A stretch of DNA of 64,000 nt from Selenomonas bovis DSM 23594 (GTDB lineage Bacteria; Bacillota; Negativicutes; Selenomonadales; Selenomonadaceae). The DNA lies in NCBI RefSeq assembly GCF_000381005.1, contig NZ_KB908379.1:248001-312000 (forward strand), written 5' to 3'. Each line of letters begins with the position of its first letter. The first letter of the stretch is position 1. Positions 8,252 through 17,683 of the stretch are shown here, piece by piece. A program made the position numbers and the translations under genes. The notes below the pieces were generated by a model, which worked only from the letters and a program-made list of their open reading frames with translations, did not search any database and was not told the DNA's origin.

Positions 8252-10811
8252 GGACGCCTCCGGTGCCTGCCGGCTCCTTTCCGGCAGTCCCGCCTGACGC
8301 GCTGCCGCCTTTGGCATGCGCGGCCTTCGCGTGCGTGCTGCCAGCGGTGGCTTTGGCCGCCTTCGCCTTTTTCACCTTGGCGACGAAATCGAGCGCATCG
8401 CCGGTCTTCTTGACGTAGATGGTCTCTCCCGCCTTGAACTTGCGCGCGAGGAGCTGCTCGGCGAGCGGATCCTCGATGAGGCGCTGGATGGCGCGCTTGA
8501 GCGGGCGCGCGCCGTACTTGAAGTCGGTGCCCTGCTCGACGAGCTTGTTCTTCGCCGCGGGACTGATCTCGAGCGAGAGGCCGCGCTCCGCGAGGCGGTC
8601 CTTGACGCCGCGCAACAGGATGTCGACGATCTTCGCGAGCTCGGCGCGGCCGAGCGGATGGAACACGATGAGCTCGTCGATGCGGTTGAGGAACTCCGGC
8701 TTGAAGATGCGCTTGACCTCCGCGAGCACGCGCTTTTTCGCGCTCTCGTTCCTGTCCTCGTCCGTCTCCTCCTTCGCCGCGAAGCCGAGCGCCGGCGGCG
8801 CCTGCCGCAGGAAGTTCGCGCCCGCGTTGCTCGTCATGATGATGACCGTGTTGCGGAAGTCGACCGTGCGTCCCTGCCCGTCGGTGAGACGGCCGTCCTC
8901 GAGCACCTGCAGCAGCAGGTTGAAGACGTCAGGATGCGCCTTCTCGATCTCATCGAGCAGGATGATGCTGTACGGCTTCCTGCGCACGGCGTCCGTGAGC
9001 TGGCCGCCCTCCTCGTAGCCGACGTAGCCCGGAGGCGCGCCGACCATGCGCGAGACGGAGTACTTCTCCATGTACTCGGACATGTCGAAACGCAGGATGC
9101 TGTCCTCGCTGCCGAAGAGTACTTCAGCGAGCGTGCGCGCGAGCTCGGTCTTGCCGACGCCCGTGGGACCGAGGAAGAGGAAGGATCCGATGGGGCGCTT
9201 CGGGTCCTTGAGGCCCGCGCGCGCACGGCGCACGGCCTTCGAGACGGCCTTGACGGCTTCCTCCTGCCCGACGACGCGGCGCGTCAGCACGCGCTCCATG
9301 TGAAGCAGGCGGTCGGACTCCTTCGCCGCGATGCGGCGCACGGGAATCCCCGTCCAGAGCGCGACGACGTCCGCGATGTCATTTTCCGTGACCGTGATGG
9401 GGCTTTCCTCCTTTTTCTCCCAGCGGCTCTTCGCCGCCGCGAGTTCCTCCTTCAGCTTCTGCTCGGCGTCGCGCAGATGTGCGGCGCGCTCGTAGTCCTG
9501 CGAGGTGATGGCGGCCTCCTTGTCGTTTGTGAGGCGCGAGAGCTTTTCGCCGACCGCCTTGACCTCCGGCGGCTGCTCGACCATCTTCATGCGTACCTTG
9601 GACGCGGCCTCATCCATGACGTCGATGGCCTTGTCCGGCAGGAAGCGATCCGTGATGTAGCGATGGCTGAGCTTGACGGCAGCCACGATGGCATCGTCCT
9701 GGATGGTCGCGCGATGGAACGCCTCATACTTGTCACGCAGTCCCTTGAGAATGGCGATGGCATCGTCGACGCTCGGCTCCTCGACCATGATGGTCTGGAA
9801 ACGGCGCGAGAGCGCGGCATCCTTTTCGAGGTGCTTCTTGTACTCATCGAGCGTCGTCGCGCCGATGATCTGAATCTCGCCGCGCGAGAGCGCGGGCTTC
9901 AGGATGTTTGCGGCGTCGAGCGCGCCCTCGGCAGCACCCGCGCCGACGAGCGTATGCATCTCATCGATGAAGAGGATGACGTCGCCCGCACGACGGATCT
10001 CGTCGATGACACCCTTGAGGCGCTCCTCGAACTCGCCGCGGTATTTCGCGCCCGCGACGAGCGAGGCCATCGAGAGGGACATGACGCGCTTATCCTGCAG
10101 CATATAGGGCACGGTGCCCTCGACGATGCGCTGCGCGAGCCCCTCGGCGATAGCGGTCTTGCCGACGCCCGGCTCGCCGATGAGGATGGGGTTGTTCTTC
10201 GTGCGCCGCGAGAGGATCTGGATCACGCGCTGGATCTCCTTTTCCCGTCCGATGACGGGATCCATCTTCTCCTGCCGCGCCATGTCATTGAGGTTCCGCC
10301 CGTAGCGGTTGAGCAGCGGCGTCGCGTTCTTCCTGCCGCCTGACGCCGCGCCCTGCACGTCGGCGTCTGGGTGCTTCGCATCGAGCATGTTGTAGACGGC
10401 CGTGCGCAATTCCTCGAGGTCGACACCCATCGACTCGATGACGCGCGCGCCAGCACTCGACTCGTCGCTCAAGAGGCCGAGCAGGATATGCTCCGTACCG
10501 ACGTAGTTATGGCCGAGCCGCTGCGCCTCGCGCATGCTCATCTCCATCGCGTGCTTCGCGAGCGGCGTGTAGTACGGGTTGTCCGACGGATACTGCTCCT
10601 CCTGCTCGAGCACGTTCTCCACCTGCTGGCGCACGGCGGCAAACTCGAGGCCGACGGCACCGAGCGCCTTGGCCGCGATGCCCTCCTTTTCATGCAGGAG
10701 GCCGAGCAGGATATGCTCCGTACCGATATAGTCCTGCTGGAGCTCCTGCGCCTCATACTGCGCGAACTCGATGGCATGAACCGCGCGATTCGTAAATCTT
10801 CCCTGCCTCAT
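8238..10811 (-). CDS. clpC: ATP-dependent Clp protease ATP-binding subunit ClpC
   Basis: ClpC is a Hsp100 unfoldase that feeds ClpP and, with McsB, degrades arginine-phosphorylated proteins. The 857-residue protein has the N-terminal repeat domain (residues 1-145), AAA-1 with Walker [10 protein letters not shown], a middle UVR-type coiled segment, and AAA-2 with GPTGVGKTE plus the Walker B region [10 protein letters not shown]. The C-terminus is extended by an Ala/Gly/Lys-rich tail of about 45 residues. A longer open frame running to 11396 is an artefact of antisense-free overlap with mcsB: ATG at 10811 has GGGAGG 8 nt upstream and gives the normal [10 protein letters not shown] start. It overlaps mcsB by 4 nt. 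Confidence 0.97.
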   Translation of the reverse strand: MRQGRFTNRAVHAIEFAQYEAQELQQDYIGTEHILLGLLHEKEGIAAKALGAVGLEFAAVRQQVENVLEQEEQYPSDNPYYTPLAKHAMEMSMREAQRLGHNYVGTEHILLGLLSDESSAGARVIESMGVDLEELRTAVYNMLDAKHPDADVQGAASGGRKNATPLLNRYGRNLNDMARQEKMDPVIGREKEIQRVIQILSRRTKNNPILIGEPGVGKTAIAEGLAQRIVEGTVPYMLQDKRVMSLSMASLVAGAKYRGEFEERLKGVIDEIRRAGDVILFIDEMHTLVGAGAAEGALDAANILKPALSRGEIQIIGATTLDEYKKHLEKDAALSRRFQTIMVEEPSVDDAIAILKGLRDKYEAFHRATIQDDAIVAAVKLSHRYITDRFLPDKAIDVMDEAASKVRMKMVEQPPEVKAVGEKLSRLTNDKEAAITSQDYERAAHLRDAEQKLKEELAAAKSRWEKKEESPITVTENDIADVVALWTGIPVRRIAAKESDRLLHMERVLTRRVVGQEEAVKAVSKAVRRARAGLKDPKRPIGSFLFLGPTGVGKTELARTLAEVLFGSEDSILRFDMSEYMEKYSVSRMVGAPPGYVGYEEGGQLTDAVRRKPYSIILLDEIEKAHPDVFNLLLQVLEDGRLTDGQGRTVDFRNTVIIMTSNAGANFLRQAPPALGFAAKEETDEDRNESAKKRVLAEVKRIFKPEFLNRIDELIVFHPLGRAELAKIVDILLRGVKDRLAERGLSLEISPAAKNKLVEQGTDFKYGARPLKRAIQRLIEDPLAEQLLARKFKAGETIYVKKTGDALDFVAKVKKAKAAKATAGSTHAKAAHAKGGSASGGTAGKEPAGTGGVHAEA

Positions 10812-11911
10812 GCCTGCTGCCTCCCTTCGCCCGGATGCGCGGCGAGCGCCTTGCGCACCGTCTCCGCGCGCAGCTTGTCGAGCTCGCCGCTCGACATGTT
10901 TTCCGTTCCCGCGAGAATCTCGAGCCAGCTCGTGCGGCTGCCGATGAGGATCTCCGGATAGCAGTCGGCGGAGACCTCTTTGATGAGGCGCATATCGATG
11001 CCGAGCCGCACCTTGGAAAAGAGCGTGAGGACCTCCTTCTCCGTGAGCAGCCGCGCATAGCGCAGCGTGCCGTAGGCGCGCCAGATGCCGTCCTCGAGAT
11101 GCTCCTTCATGTAGAGCGAGAGCGCCTTGCGCGCGCGGCGCTCGTGCGCGATGATCTCCGTCACGGCGCTCTTGAGGTTGTCGATGATCTCCTCCTCGCT
11201 GAAGCCGAGCGTGAGCTGGTTCGAGACCTGGAAGAGGTTGCCTACGACCTCCTTGTCGTCGCCGTAGAGCGCGCGCAGCGAAAGACCGAGCTGCTGCGAG
11301 ATATTGATGATGTTGTTGATGTTGCGCGTATAGACGAGCCCCGGCAGATGGAGTACGACCGATGCGCGCAGGCCCGTGCCGAGGTTCGTTGGACACGACG
11401 TGAGATAGCCCATCTTCTCGTCGAACGCGAGGTCGAGCTGTCCTTCGATGGCGTCATCGATAGCGGAAGCGAGCGCATAGGCCTGCTCGAGATCGAGCCC
11501 CGCGCGCATGCACTGGATGCGCAGATGATCCTCCTCGTTGACGAGCAGGCTCACGCTCGCGTCATCGGCGAGGAAGGCCACGCGGTCCTGCGGGTTCTTC
11601 ACAAGATTCTCCGTGATGAGACGCTTGTCGACGAGCACCTCCCGCTGCAGCTTCGTGAGCTTGTCCATCGCGTAGCGGCCAAAATGCCTGTGCGCCGCGT
11701 CCGCCACGGCCGGGATCGCGCCGTCTGTGAGCTGCAGCACCGCCGCGAGCTGCTCGAAATCCGCCCGATTCGGGAACGGGATCTTGCGGAAATTCCGCGC
11801 GAGCCGGATGCGGCTCGAGAGTACGACATCGCTCTCCGGTGCCTGGCTCGTGAGCCATGGCAGGCGGTTCGCGTGGAAAACATCCTGCGTGACCGAATTA
11901 TCTTGCGGCAT
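10808..11911 (-). CDS. mcsB: Protein arginine kinase McsB
   Basis: McsB phosphorylates arginine residues, marking proteins for ClpCP and inactivating CtsR. The 367-residue protein is a guanidino (phosphagen) kinase homologue with the conserved SSRIRLARN near residue 30 and the catalytic signature CPTNLGTGLRASV near residue 165. It sits between mcsA (14-nt overlap) and clpC (4-nt ATGA overlap), the canonical low-GC Gram-positive order. Length and motifs are complete, so the protein should be active. Confidence 0.97.
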   Translation of the reverse strand: MPQDNSVTQDVFHANRLPWLTSQAPESDVVLSSRIRLARNFRKIPFPNRADFEQLAAVLQLTDGAIPAVADAAHRHFGRYAMDKLTKLQREVLVDKRLITENLVKNPQDRVAFLADDASVSLLVNEEDHLRIQCMRAGLDLEQAYALASAIDDAIEGQLDLAFDEKMGYLTSCPTNLGTGLRASVVLHLPGLVYTRNINNIINISQQLGLSLRALYGDDKEVVGNLFQVSNQLTLGFSEEEIIDNLKSAVTEIIAHERRARKALSLYMKEHLEDGIWRAYGTLRYARLLTEKEVLTLFSKVRLGIDMRLIKEVSADCYPEILIGSRTSWLEILAGTENMSSGELDKLRAETVRKALAAHPGEGRQQA

Positions 11912-12446
11912 CTGCCTCGCCCCCTTCCTCCTGCATGAGCTTCTTCTCGAGCGCGCGGATCTGGTCGCGGTACTCCGCCGCCTGTTCGTACGCTTCCTTT
12001 GCTACGGCGTCCTTGAGCGCCGCGCGCAGCACCTCGATCTCGTGCTTCGTCTCGAGGCGCCCGCCCGTGCGGTGCGGGATCTTGCCGCTGTGCACGCTCG
12101 AGCCGTGGATGCGCCGCAAGAGCGGCTCGAGTTGCGCGCGGAACGTATCGTAGCAGACGCTGCAGCCGATCTTGCCCGTCTGCTGGAAATCGCGATAGCG
12201 CATGCCGCAGTTCGGACAGACGAGCTCCTCCGCCTCGGGCGTGTCCTCCTCGCGCGGACGCGGCGTATTGCTGAACACTCCTTTCAGAAAATCATTCACC
12301 GACATCGCGCGCTCCTGCGGCGCGAACATCGTATTGCCGTATTTCTGGGCACAGTCCTCGCAGAGATTCTTCTCCACGCGGCCGTTCGGTCCGATCTGCA
12401 CGATATGGACCACGGCCTCCTTCTTGCCACAATCATCACAAATCAT
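11898..12446 (-). CDS. mcsA: McsA, zinc-binding activator of McsB
   Basis: The 182-residue protein has pairs of CxxC motifs (CDDC, CEDC, CPNC, CSVC) in its N-terminal two-thirds, then a C-terminal UVR domain (about residues 140-175) similar to that in UvrB and ClpC. McsA binds zinc, stimulates McsB and senses redox or heat stress. ATG at 12446 has GGGAGG about 7 nt upstream; the longer frame starts within a transposon relic and is rejected. The stop overlaps mcsB by 14 nt. Confidence 0.95.
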   Translation of the reverse strand: MICDDCGKKEAVVHIVQIGPNGRVEKNLCEDCAQKYGNTMFAPQERAMSVNDFLKGVFSNTPRPREEDTPEAEELVCPNCGMRYRDFQQTGKIGCSVCYDTFRAQLEPLLRRIHGSSVHSGKIPHRTGGRLETKHEIEVLRAALKDAVAKEAYEQAAEYRDQIRALEKKLMQEEGGEADAAR

Positions 12447-12498
12447 TCGATATCCTCCCTCTGCGAGCTGGCATTCCCTGCGGATATTGCCACACCTA

Positions 12499-12527
12499 GG
12501 AAACCACTGATTCATTCAGCGGTTCCC
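12499..12527. mobile_element. 29-bp mini element of the MITE family, inside the ctsR-mcsA junction
   Basis: The palindromic core GGAAACCACTGATTC plus its partner end AGCGGTTCC consists only of the two terminal repeats of the 160-180 bp element. It is flanked by TA on both sides (12497-12498 and 12528-12529). The right-hand TA is part of the TAG stop codon of ctsR. Confidence 0.7.
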
Positions 12528-12991
12528 TACGAGAATTTCTCCAGCGTCAGGAAAAGCGACTGGATCATCTGCACTTTCTCCGCGACATCCATCGTCGGCG
12601 AGTGGAACAGGCCATCGATGACCTGCATGCAGAGCGCCGCCTCACGCTGCGTGATGAGCTCATGCTGCTGCAGGTAGTGGAGCATCCCCTCCACCTCTCC
12701 ATACGTCGTATCACCTGTGATCTTGCTGCGCATATCGGCATAAATGAGATTCTTCACCTGCTGCCGGTCCGGCACCTGCACGATGCGGATATAGCCGCCG
12801 AGGCCGCGCCGCGACTCGACGACGAACCCCTTGTCCTGCGTGAAACGCGTCGACAGCACATAGCTGATCTGCGACGGCGCGCAGGAAATCTTGTCCGCGA
12901 TATCCGTGCGCCTCAGTTCCACCTTGCCATCCTGCTGCTGCGCAAGCTGCTGACGGATGTATGCCTCGATCAAGTCTGCTATGTTGCTCAT
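12527..12991 (-). CDS. ctsR: Transcriptional repressor CtsR
   Basis: CtsR represses class III heat-shock genes and is released on heat or arginine phosphorylation. The 154-residue protein has the N-terminal winged helix (NIADLIEAYI... then the DNA-contacting CAPSQISYVLSTRF), the glycine-rich beta wing (ESRRGLGGYIRI) and the C-terminal McsB-interacting half. ATG at 12991 follows AAGGTGG; the upstream extension is antisense-like and lacks a ribosome site. First gene of ctsR-mcsA-mcsB-clpC and presumably autoregulated through the repeat at 13011-13037. Its TAG stop overlaps the right flank of a mini transposon relic. Confidence 0.96.
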   Translation of the reverse strand: MSNIADLIEAYIRQQLAQQQDGKVELRRTDIADKISCAPSQISYVLSTRFTQDKGFVVESRRGLGGYIRIVQVPDRQQVKNLIYADMRSKITGDTTYGEVEGMLHYLQQHELITQREAALCMQVIDGLFHSPTMDVAEKVQMIQSLFLTLEKFS

Positions 12992-13010
12992 ACAACCACC
13001 TTCTATTTTA

Positions 13011-13037
13011 GATTGACTATTTGACTTTTGCTCGACT
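13011..13037 (-). promoter_or_regulatory. Candidate CtsR operator
   Basis: Minus strand shows three heptads, AGTCGAG, AGTCAAA and AGTCAAT, immediately downstream of the -10 box. The CtsR consensus is a direct repeat of (A/G)GTCAAA at 10-bp steps. Here the steps are 11 and 8 bp, so the site is degenerate. The position next to the transcription start fits autorepression. Confidence 0.5.
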
Positions 13038-13039
13038 CT

Positions 13040-13068
13040 ATTATATGAAACATACACCCATTTGGCAA
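13040..13068 (-). promoter_or_regulatory. Sigma-A-type promoter of ctsR operon
   Basis: Minus strand: TTGCCA (13063-13068), 17-nt spacer, TATAAT (13040-13045). The expected start is near 13033, giving a leader of about 40 nt that contains the CtsR-like repeats. Confidence 0.75.
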
Positions 13069-13086
13069 GAGAAAAATGCAGGCCGC

Positions 13087-13116
13087 CCCCTCCGCAGCCG
13101 AAAGCCTGCGGAGGGG
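13087..13116 (-). terminator. Hairpin downstream of feoAB
   Basis: An 11-bp GC-rich stem, CCCCTCCGCAG with CTGCGGAGGGG, around an 8-nt loop. A T run follows on the minus strand only after about 12 nt, so terminator strength is doubtful. A second smaller hairpin lies at 13131-13158. Confidence 0.45.
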
Positions 13117-13267
13117 CACAGACAGACAGAGGGCGCCTCGTATGCAGAGGCACCCTTGAAAAAGGAAAGCCGATGCAGCAAGCGCCGCGCCGGCCTTCTC
13201 GATATTTCGCCAGAGGTTGCTGAGGGATAGCTGCTGCGGCGCGATATGCTGCCAGCAGCCGCGTCAC

Positions 13268-15652
13268 TCAGGACAAGCCGAACAAGCCGCCGAGACAGCG
13301 GACGAGGAACGCCACGCACCAGGCAATCACGCACTGCGTGACCACCGTGTAGAGCGCGTTTCTGCCGCCGGACTCGCGCTTCACGGTCGCGATGGCCGCG
13401 ACGCAGGGCGTATAGAGCAGCGTGAACACGAGGAACACGAGCGCCGTGAACGGTGTGAAGAGCGCCTGCAGCGCGTGGATATCCTCGCCCGCGAGCACCG
13501 TGAGCGTAGAGACGAGCGTCTCCTTGGCCGTGAAGCCCGTGAGAATGGCCGTCGCGACACGCCAGTCGCCGAAGCCGAGCGGCGCGAAGAGCGGCGCGAC
13601 CAGGCGACCGATGGACGCGAGCAGGCTCTCGTCCGGCGCCGCCGCGGGATTGAGCTGTCCGTCAAACATCTGCAAGAACCAGATGAGGATGGACGCCACG
13701 AAGATGATGGTGAACGCCTTGACCACGAAGCCCTTCGCCTTGTCCCAGACGAGGCGCACGACGCTTTTCGCCGAGGGGATGCGGTAGTTCGGCAGTTCCA
13801 TGACGAACGGCACCGGCTCGCCGCGGAACTTTGTATGATCGAGCACGAGCGCGTAGAGAATGCCGCAGAAGATGCCGAAAAGATAGAGCCCGATCATCAC
13901 TGCCGCCTGCAGATGCGGCGGGAAGAACGCCCCGATGATGAGCGTGTAGATGGGCAGCTTCGCGCTGCAGCTCATGAACGGCGTGAGCAGGATCGTCATC
14001 TTCCTGTCGCGGTCGCTCGAGAGCGTGCGCGTCGCCATGATGGCCGGCACCGAGCAGCCGAAGCCGACGAGCAGCGGCACGATGCTGCGCCCGGAAAGTC
14101 CGATTCTGCGCAGCAGCCTGTCCATGACGAACGCCACGCGCGCCATGTAGCCCGTATCCTCGAGAATCGAGAGGAAGAAATAGAGCGTCACGATGGTCGG
14201 CAGGAAGCCGATGACCGTACCGACCCCCTGCAGCACGCCGTCGATGAGGAGCGCGTGCATGACGGGATTGACGCCCGCCGCCGTGAGTCCCGCGTCGATG
14301 GCATCCGTCACGCTGCTCACGAGCAGCTCCATGAGCGAGGTCAGCCATGCCCCGATGCCGTTGAACGTCATGAGGAAGATGAACGCCATGATGCCGAGGA
14401 AGATCGGGATGGCCGTATAGCGTCCCGTGAGCAGGCGGTCCATCTGCATACTGCGGCGATGTTCCCGGCTCTCATGCGGCCGCACGACCGTCGTCCGGCA
14501 GAGGCGCGTGAGAAACGCGAACCGCATGTTCGCGAGCGCGGCCTCCGCGTCGAGGCCGGACTCCTGCTCCATGACGGCGGAAATCTTATCGTAGATGACC
14601 TTCTGCTCGGGCGGGATGGCGAGCTTCGCCTCGATGAGCGGATCATGCTCGATGAGCTTCGTCGCCGCGAACCGCACGGGAAGCCCCGCCTTCTGCGCGA
14701 GCGGCTCTATAAGATGCGCCATCGCGTGGATGCCGCGGTGCACGGCCGCCACGGGATCGGCCGGATCCTCGCTGTCCGCGCAGAAATCGATGCGCGACGG
14801 CTGCTCGTGGTTGCGCGCCACATGCAGCGCGTGCTCGACGAGCTCGTCGATGCCCTCGTTCTTCGCCGCGGAGATCGGCACGACAGGGATACCGAGCGCC
14901 TGCTCTAGCTCGTTGATATGCACCGAGCCGCCGTTGCCGCGCATCTCATCCATCATGTTGAGCGCAAGCACCATCGGGATGCCGAGCTCCATGAGCTGCA
15001 TCGTGAGGTAGAGATTGCGCTCGAGATTCGTCGCGTCGACGATGTTGATGATGCCATCAGGATGCGTATGCAGCAGGAAATCACGCGTGACGATCTCCTC
15101 ATTCGAGTACGGAGAGAGCGAGTAGATGCCCGGCAGATCCGTCACGCGCGCCTCGGGATGCAGGCGCATCTGCCCATCCTTGCGGTCGACCGTCACGCCG
15201 GGGAAATTCCCCACATGCTGGTTCGCGCCTGTGAGCTGATTGAAGAGCGTCGTCTTGCCGCAGTTCTGATTGCCGACAAGCGCGAACGAGAGCGGCGCTC
15301 CCGCAGGGATCTCCGTCGCCTTATCATGGCGGTGATAGCTCGGGGCGCGGTCGAACTCCCCGCGGCCCGGATGCGGGATCGAGCGGTGCGTCTCGCGCGG
15401 TGTCTCCTCCGCCTGCCGCGCCGCCGCGCGCACATCGCTCACGACGAGCAGCCGCGCCTCATCGAGCCGCAGCGTCAGCTCATAGCCGCGCACCTTCACC
15501 TGGATCGGATCCCCCATCGGCGCGCGCTTCACGAACGATACCTCTGCACGCGGCGTGAGCCCCATATCGAGCAGATGATGGCGCAGCGCCCCCGTGCCCT
15601 GCACCAGCGCGATCACCGCAGCCTGCCCCGGTTGCAATTCATCGAGTGTCAT
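13268..15652 (-). CDS. feoB: Fused FeoA-FeoB ferrous iron transporter
   Basis: FeoB imports Fe(II) through the inner membrane. Residues 1-75 form an SH3-like FeoA domain (LDMGLTPRAEV is the family signature), which is joined by a linker of about 45 residues to the FeoB G-domain: G1 GNQNCGKTT near residue 128, G3 DLPGIYSLSPYS, G4 NMMDE. A cytoplasmic spacer and about eight to eleven hydrophobic segments with two Gate domains follow. The protein ends shortly after the last helices, with no FeoC-like tail. ATG 15652 is chosen; an in-frame TTG one codon upstream is equally possible because AAGGGG lies only 4 nt from the ATG. It is transcribed from 15722-15750, divergent from rqcH. Confidence 0.95.
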   Translation of the reverse strand: MTLDELQPGQAAVIALVQGTGALRHHLLDMGLTPRAEVSFVKRAPMGDPIQVKVRGYELTLRLDEARLLVVSDVRAAARQAEETPRETHRSIPHPGRGEFDRAPSYHRHDKATEIPAGAPLSFALVGNQNCGKTTLFNQLTGANQHVGNFPGVTVDRKDGQMRLHPEARVTDLPGIYSLSPYSNEEIVTRDFLLHTHPDGIINIVDATNLERNLYLTMQLMELGIPMVLALNMMDEMRGNGGSVHINELEQALGIPVVPISAAKNEGIDELVEHALHVARNHEQPSRIDFCADSEDPADPVAAVHRGIHAMAHLIEPLAQKAGLPVRFAATKLIEHDPLIEAKLAIPPEQKVIYDKISAVMEQESGLDAEAALANMRFAFLTRLCRTTVVRPHESREHRRSMQMDRLLTGRYTAIPIFLGIMAFIFLMTFNGIGAWLTSLMELLVSSVTDAIDAGLTAAGVNPVMHALLIDGVLQGVGTVIGFLPTIVTLYFFLSILEDTGYMARVAFVMDRLLRRIGLSGRSIVPLLVGFGCSVPAIMATRTLSSDRDRKMTILLTPFMSCSAKLPIYTLIIGAFFPPHLQAAVMIGLYLFGIFCGILYALVLDHTKFRGEPVPFVMELPNYRIPSAKSVVRLVWDKAKGFVVKAFTIIFVASILIWFLQMFDGQLNPAAAPDESLLASIGRLVAPLFAPLGFGDWRVATAILTGFTAKETLVSTLTVLAGEDIHALQALFTPFTALVFLVFTLLYTPCVAAIATVKRESGGRNALYTVVTQCVIAWCVAFLVRCLGGLFGLS

Positions 15653-15721
15653 CAATCCCCTTCATCCTTTCCCCTGCTGCCGCCATCAGTTGCGGCATAC
15701 GAACCTTCTCTGTCTATTCCT

Positions 15722-15750
15722 ATCATAAAACATCTTTATCCCGCCTGCAA
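15722..15750 (-). promoter_or_regulatory. Promoter of feoAB
   Basis: Minus strand: TTGCAG (15745-15750), 17-nt spacer, TATGAT (15722-15727). No obvious Fur box was recognised around it. Confidence 0.65.
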
Positions 15751-15804
15751 CCCGTCGCAGCAGCGAAGGAAAGTCCCCTGCTGCCAGGACGCACGCCCCG
15801 TTAT

Positions 15805-15833
15805 TTGACCGCCTCCCAGTGCGATGTTATACT
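15805..15833 (+). promoter_or_regulatory. Promoter of rqcH
   Basis: Plus strand: TTGACC (15805-15810), 17-nt spacer, TATACT (15828-15833). The leader of about 65 nt contains a small imperfect hairpin (GGCGCACTGATG with CATCAGCGCTCC, 15858-15884). Confidence 0.75.
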
Positions 15834-15907
15834 TTTCTATAAATAAAAAACACGAAAGGGCGCACTGATGCCATCAGCGCTCCCGGAAGAAACGAGGAAG
15901 ATACCCT

Positions 15908-17683
15908 ATGAGCCTTGACGGTTTCTCCATGCATGCGCTCGTCAAAGAACTCAGCCGCGCCCTCATCGGCGGGCGCATCGACAAAATCACCCAGCCGAAC
16001 AAGCAGACCATCATCCTTTCCGTGCGCCAGCCGGGCAGGAACTACCTGCTCCACATCACGACAAATCCCGCGAATCCCGCCGCGCACCTCCTCGAGAAAC
16101 CGCTCGAGAACCCGCCGGAGCCACCCGTCTTCTGCATGGTACTCAGAAAACAGATCGAGACCGGCCGCATCGCCGCGCTGAGACAGCACGGCCTCGACCG
16201 CCTGCTGCTCCTAGACATCGACACGCTCGCTGCGGGCGGGCGCATCACGACAAAGACGCTCGTGCTCGAGCTCATGGGCAAATACAGCAACATCATCCTC
16301 GTCGAGGACGGCATCATCCTCGACGCCCTGCGCAAGATCGGCACGACGAGCAGCCGCGTGCGCACCGTTTTGCCCGGAGATGCCTACGAGCTGCCGCCCA
16401 TGCAGGACAAGCTCGACCTCTTCGCATCTCCGCTCGCGGACATCCTCGCGCGCGTCAGACAGCAGCAGGAGCTCAAGCTGCAGAAAGCCCTGCTCGCCGC
16501 CTGCATGGGCTTTGGCCCCGTCTCCGCCCGCGAGGCGGCATTCCTCGCCGGGCTTCCGGCAAATCTCCTCGTGCGCGAGATGGATGCGGCGGACTTCGCC
16601 TCGCTCGGGCAGGCACTCACTGAGCTCAAGGAAGCAGCGGACGCGGACGCCCCAGCCCCCGCCATCGTGACCGACGCGCATGGGAAGCTGCTCGCCATGG
16701 CGGCGTTCCCGCTCCACTACCTCACGGAGGGAAAGGCGACCAGCTACGCGAGCCTCTCCGCCATGCTCGACGCCGCCGACCGGCTCGCAGGCAGCTACGT
16801 CCTCCCCGACAAAGACCGCTTCACCCGCCTCGTGAAGAACGAGCTCCACCGCGCGCAGGCAAAAATCGGCAAGCTCGACGAGGAAATCGCCGCTGCCGAG
16901 AATGCCGAGGACTGGAAGATCCGCGGTGACAACCTCATGACCTATCAATACCAGTACCAGGATCATGCCGACAAAGCCATCACTGTGGCGAACATCTACA
17001 GCGAGACCGGCGAGCAGATCACCATCCCGCTCGACCAGCGCCTCACGATCATCGGCAACATGCAGGCCTGCTACAAGAAATACGACAAGCTCAAGCGCGC
17101 GCAGAGCCTGCTCGCCGTGCAGCGCCGTAACTGCGAGGAAAATATCGCCTACCTCGAGAGCATCGAGGCGAGCCTCCTCTCCTCCTCGAGTCTCGCCGAG
17201 ATCAACGAGATCCACAACGAGCTCGTCGCCGGCGGCTATCTGCACGAAAAGCCGAAGAAAAAGAACAACGACAAGCCCGCCAAGCCCTTCCAATTCACCG
17301 CTCCCGACGGCACGGCCATCCTCGTCGGCAAGAACAACTACCAGAACGACCGTCTCACCTGCAAGACGGCAAGCTACAACGACACCTGGTTTCACACGAA
17401 GGACATCCCCGGCTCTCACGTCATCCTGCGCAACGGCGGCCAACCGCTCACGGATGAGAATCTCCTGCTCGCCGCCATGCTCGCCGCCCATTTCAGCAAG
17501 GCGCAGAGCGGCTCGAACATCCCCGTCGACTACACGCAGATCCGCTACGTGAAAAAGCCCTCCGGCGCCAAGCCCGGCTTCGTGATCTTCACGAACCAGC
17601 AGACCGTCTACGTCACGCCCGACGAGGAGCGGCTCGCGCGCGTCCTCGAGCGCGAAAAGAAAAGCCCGAATCATCAAGGGTAA
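15908..17683 (+). CDS. rqcH: NFACT protein RqcH (ribosome-associated quality control, FbpA/YloA family)
   Basis: RqcH binds 50S subunits obstructed by peptidyl-tRNA and adds C-terminal alanine tails. The 591-residue protein shows the NFACT-N domain (residues 1-190, beginning SLDGFSMHALVKEL with LLHITTNPANPAAHL), a helix-hairpin-helix region, a long coiled coil (about 290-430), and the NFACT-R domain, with NYQNDRLTCKTA and DTWFHTKDIPGSHVILR near 480-515. It is monocistronic. The last codons (KKSPNHQG) are antisense to a TpsB remnant, so the original 3' end may have been replaced when that remnant was joined. The older name, fibronectin-binding protein, refers to the same family. Confidence 0.95.
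   Translation: MSLDGFSMHALVKELSRALIGGRIDKITQPNKQTIILSVRQPGRNYLLHITTNPANPAAHLLEKPLENPPEPPVFCMVLRKQIETGRIAALRQHGLDRLLLLDIDTLAAGGRITTKTLVLELMGKYSNIILVEDGIILDALRKIGTTSSRVRTVLPGDAYELPPMQDKLDLFASPLADILARVRQQQELKLQKALLAACMGFGPVSAREAAFLAGLPANLLVREMDAADFASLGQALTELKEAADADAPAPAIVTDAHGKLLAMAAFPLHYLTEGKATSYASLSAMLDAADRLAGSYVLPDKDRFTRLVKNELHRAQAKIGKLDEEIAAAENAEDWKIRGDNLMTYQYQYQDHADKAITVANIYSETGEQITIPLDQRLTIIGNMQACYKKYDKLKRAQSLLAVQRRNCEENIAYLESIEASLLSSSSLAEINEIHNELVAGGYLHEKPKKKNNDKPAKPFQFTAPDGTAILVGKNNYQNDRLTCKTASYNDTWFHTKDIPGSHVILRNGGQPLTDENLLLAAMLAAHFSKAQSGSNIPVDYTQIRYVKKPSGAKPGFVIFTNQQTVYVTPDEERLARVLEREKKSPNHQG

Noticed and set aside
8316-10343. A 675-codon open frame on the plus strand opposite clpC
   Set aside because: It is exactly antisense to clpC, shows the low-complexity Arg/Asp/Leu composition of a complementary GC-rich frame, and has no recognisable domain or ribosome site.
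10812-11396. N-terminal extension of clpC to 1052 codons
   Set aside because: It runs out of frame through mcsB; ATG 10811 has a proper ribosome site and gives the normal ClpC start.
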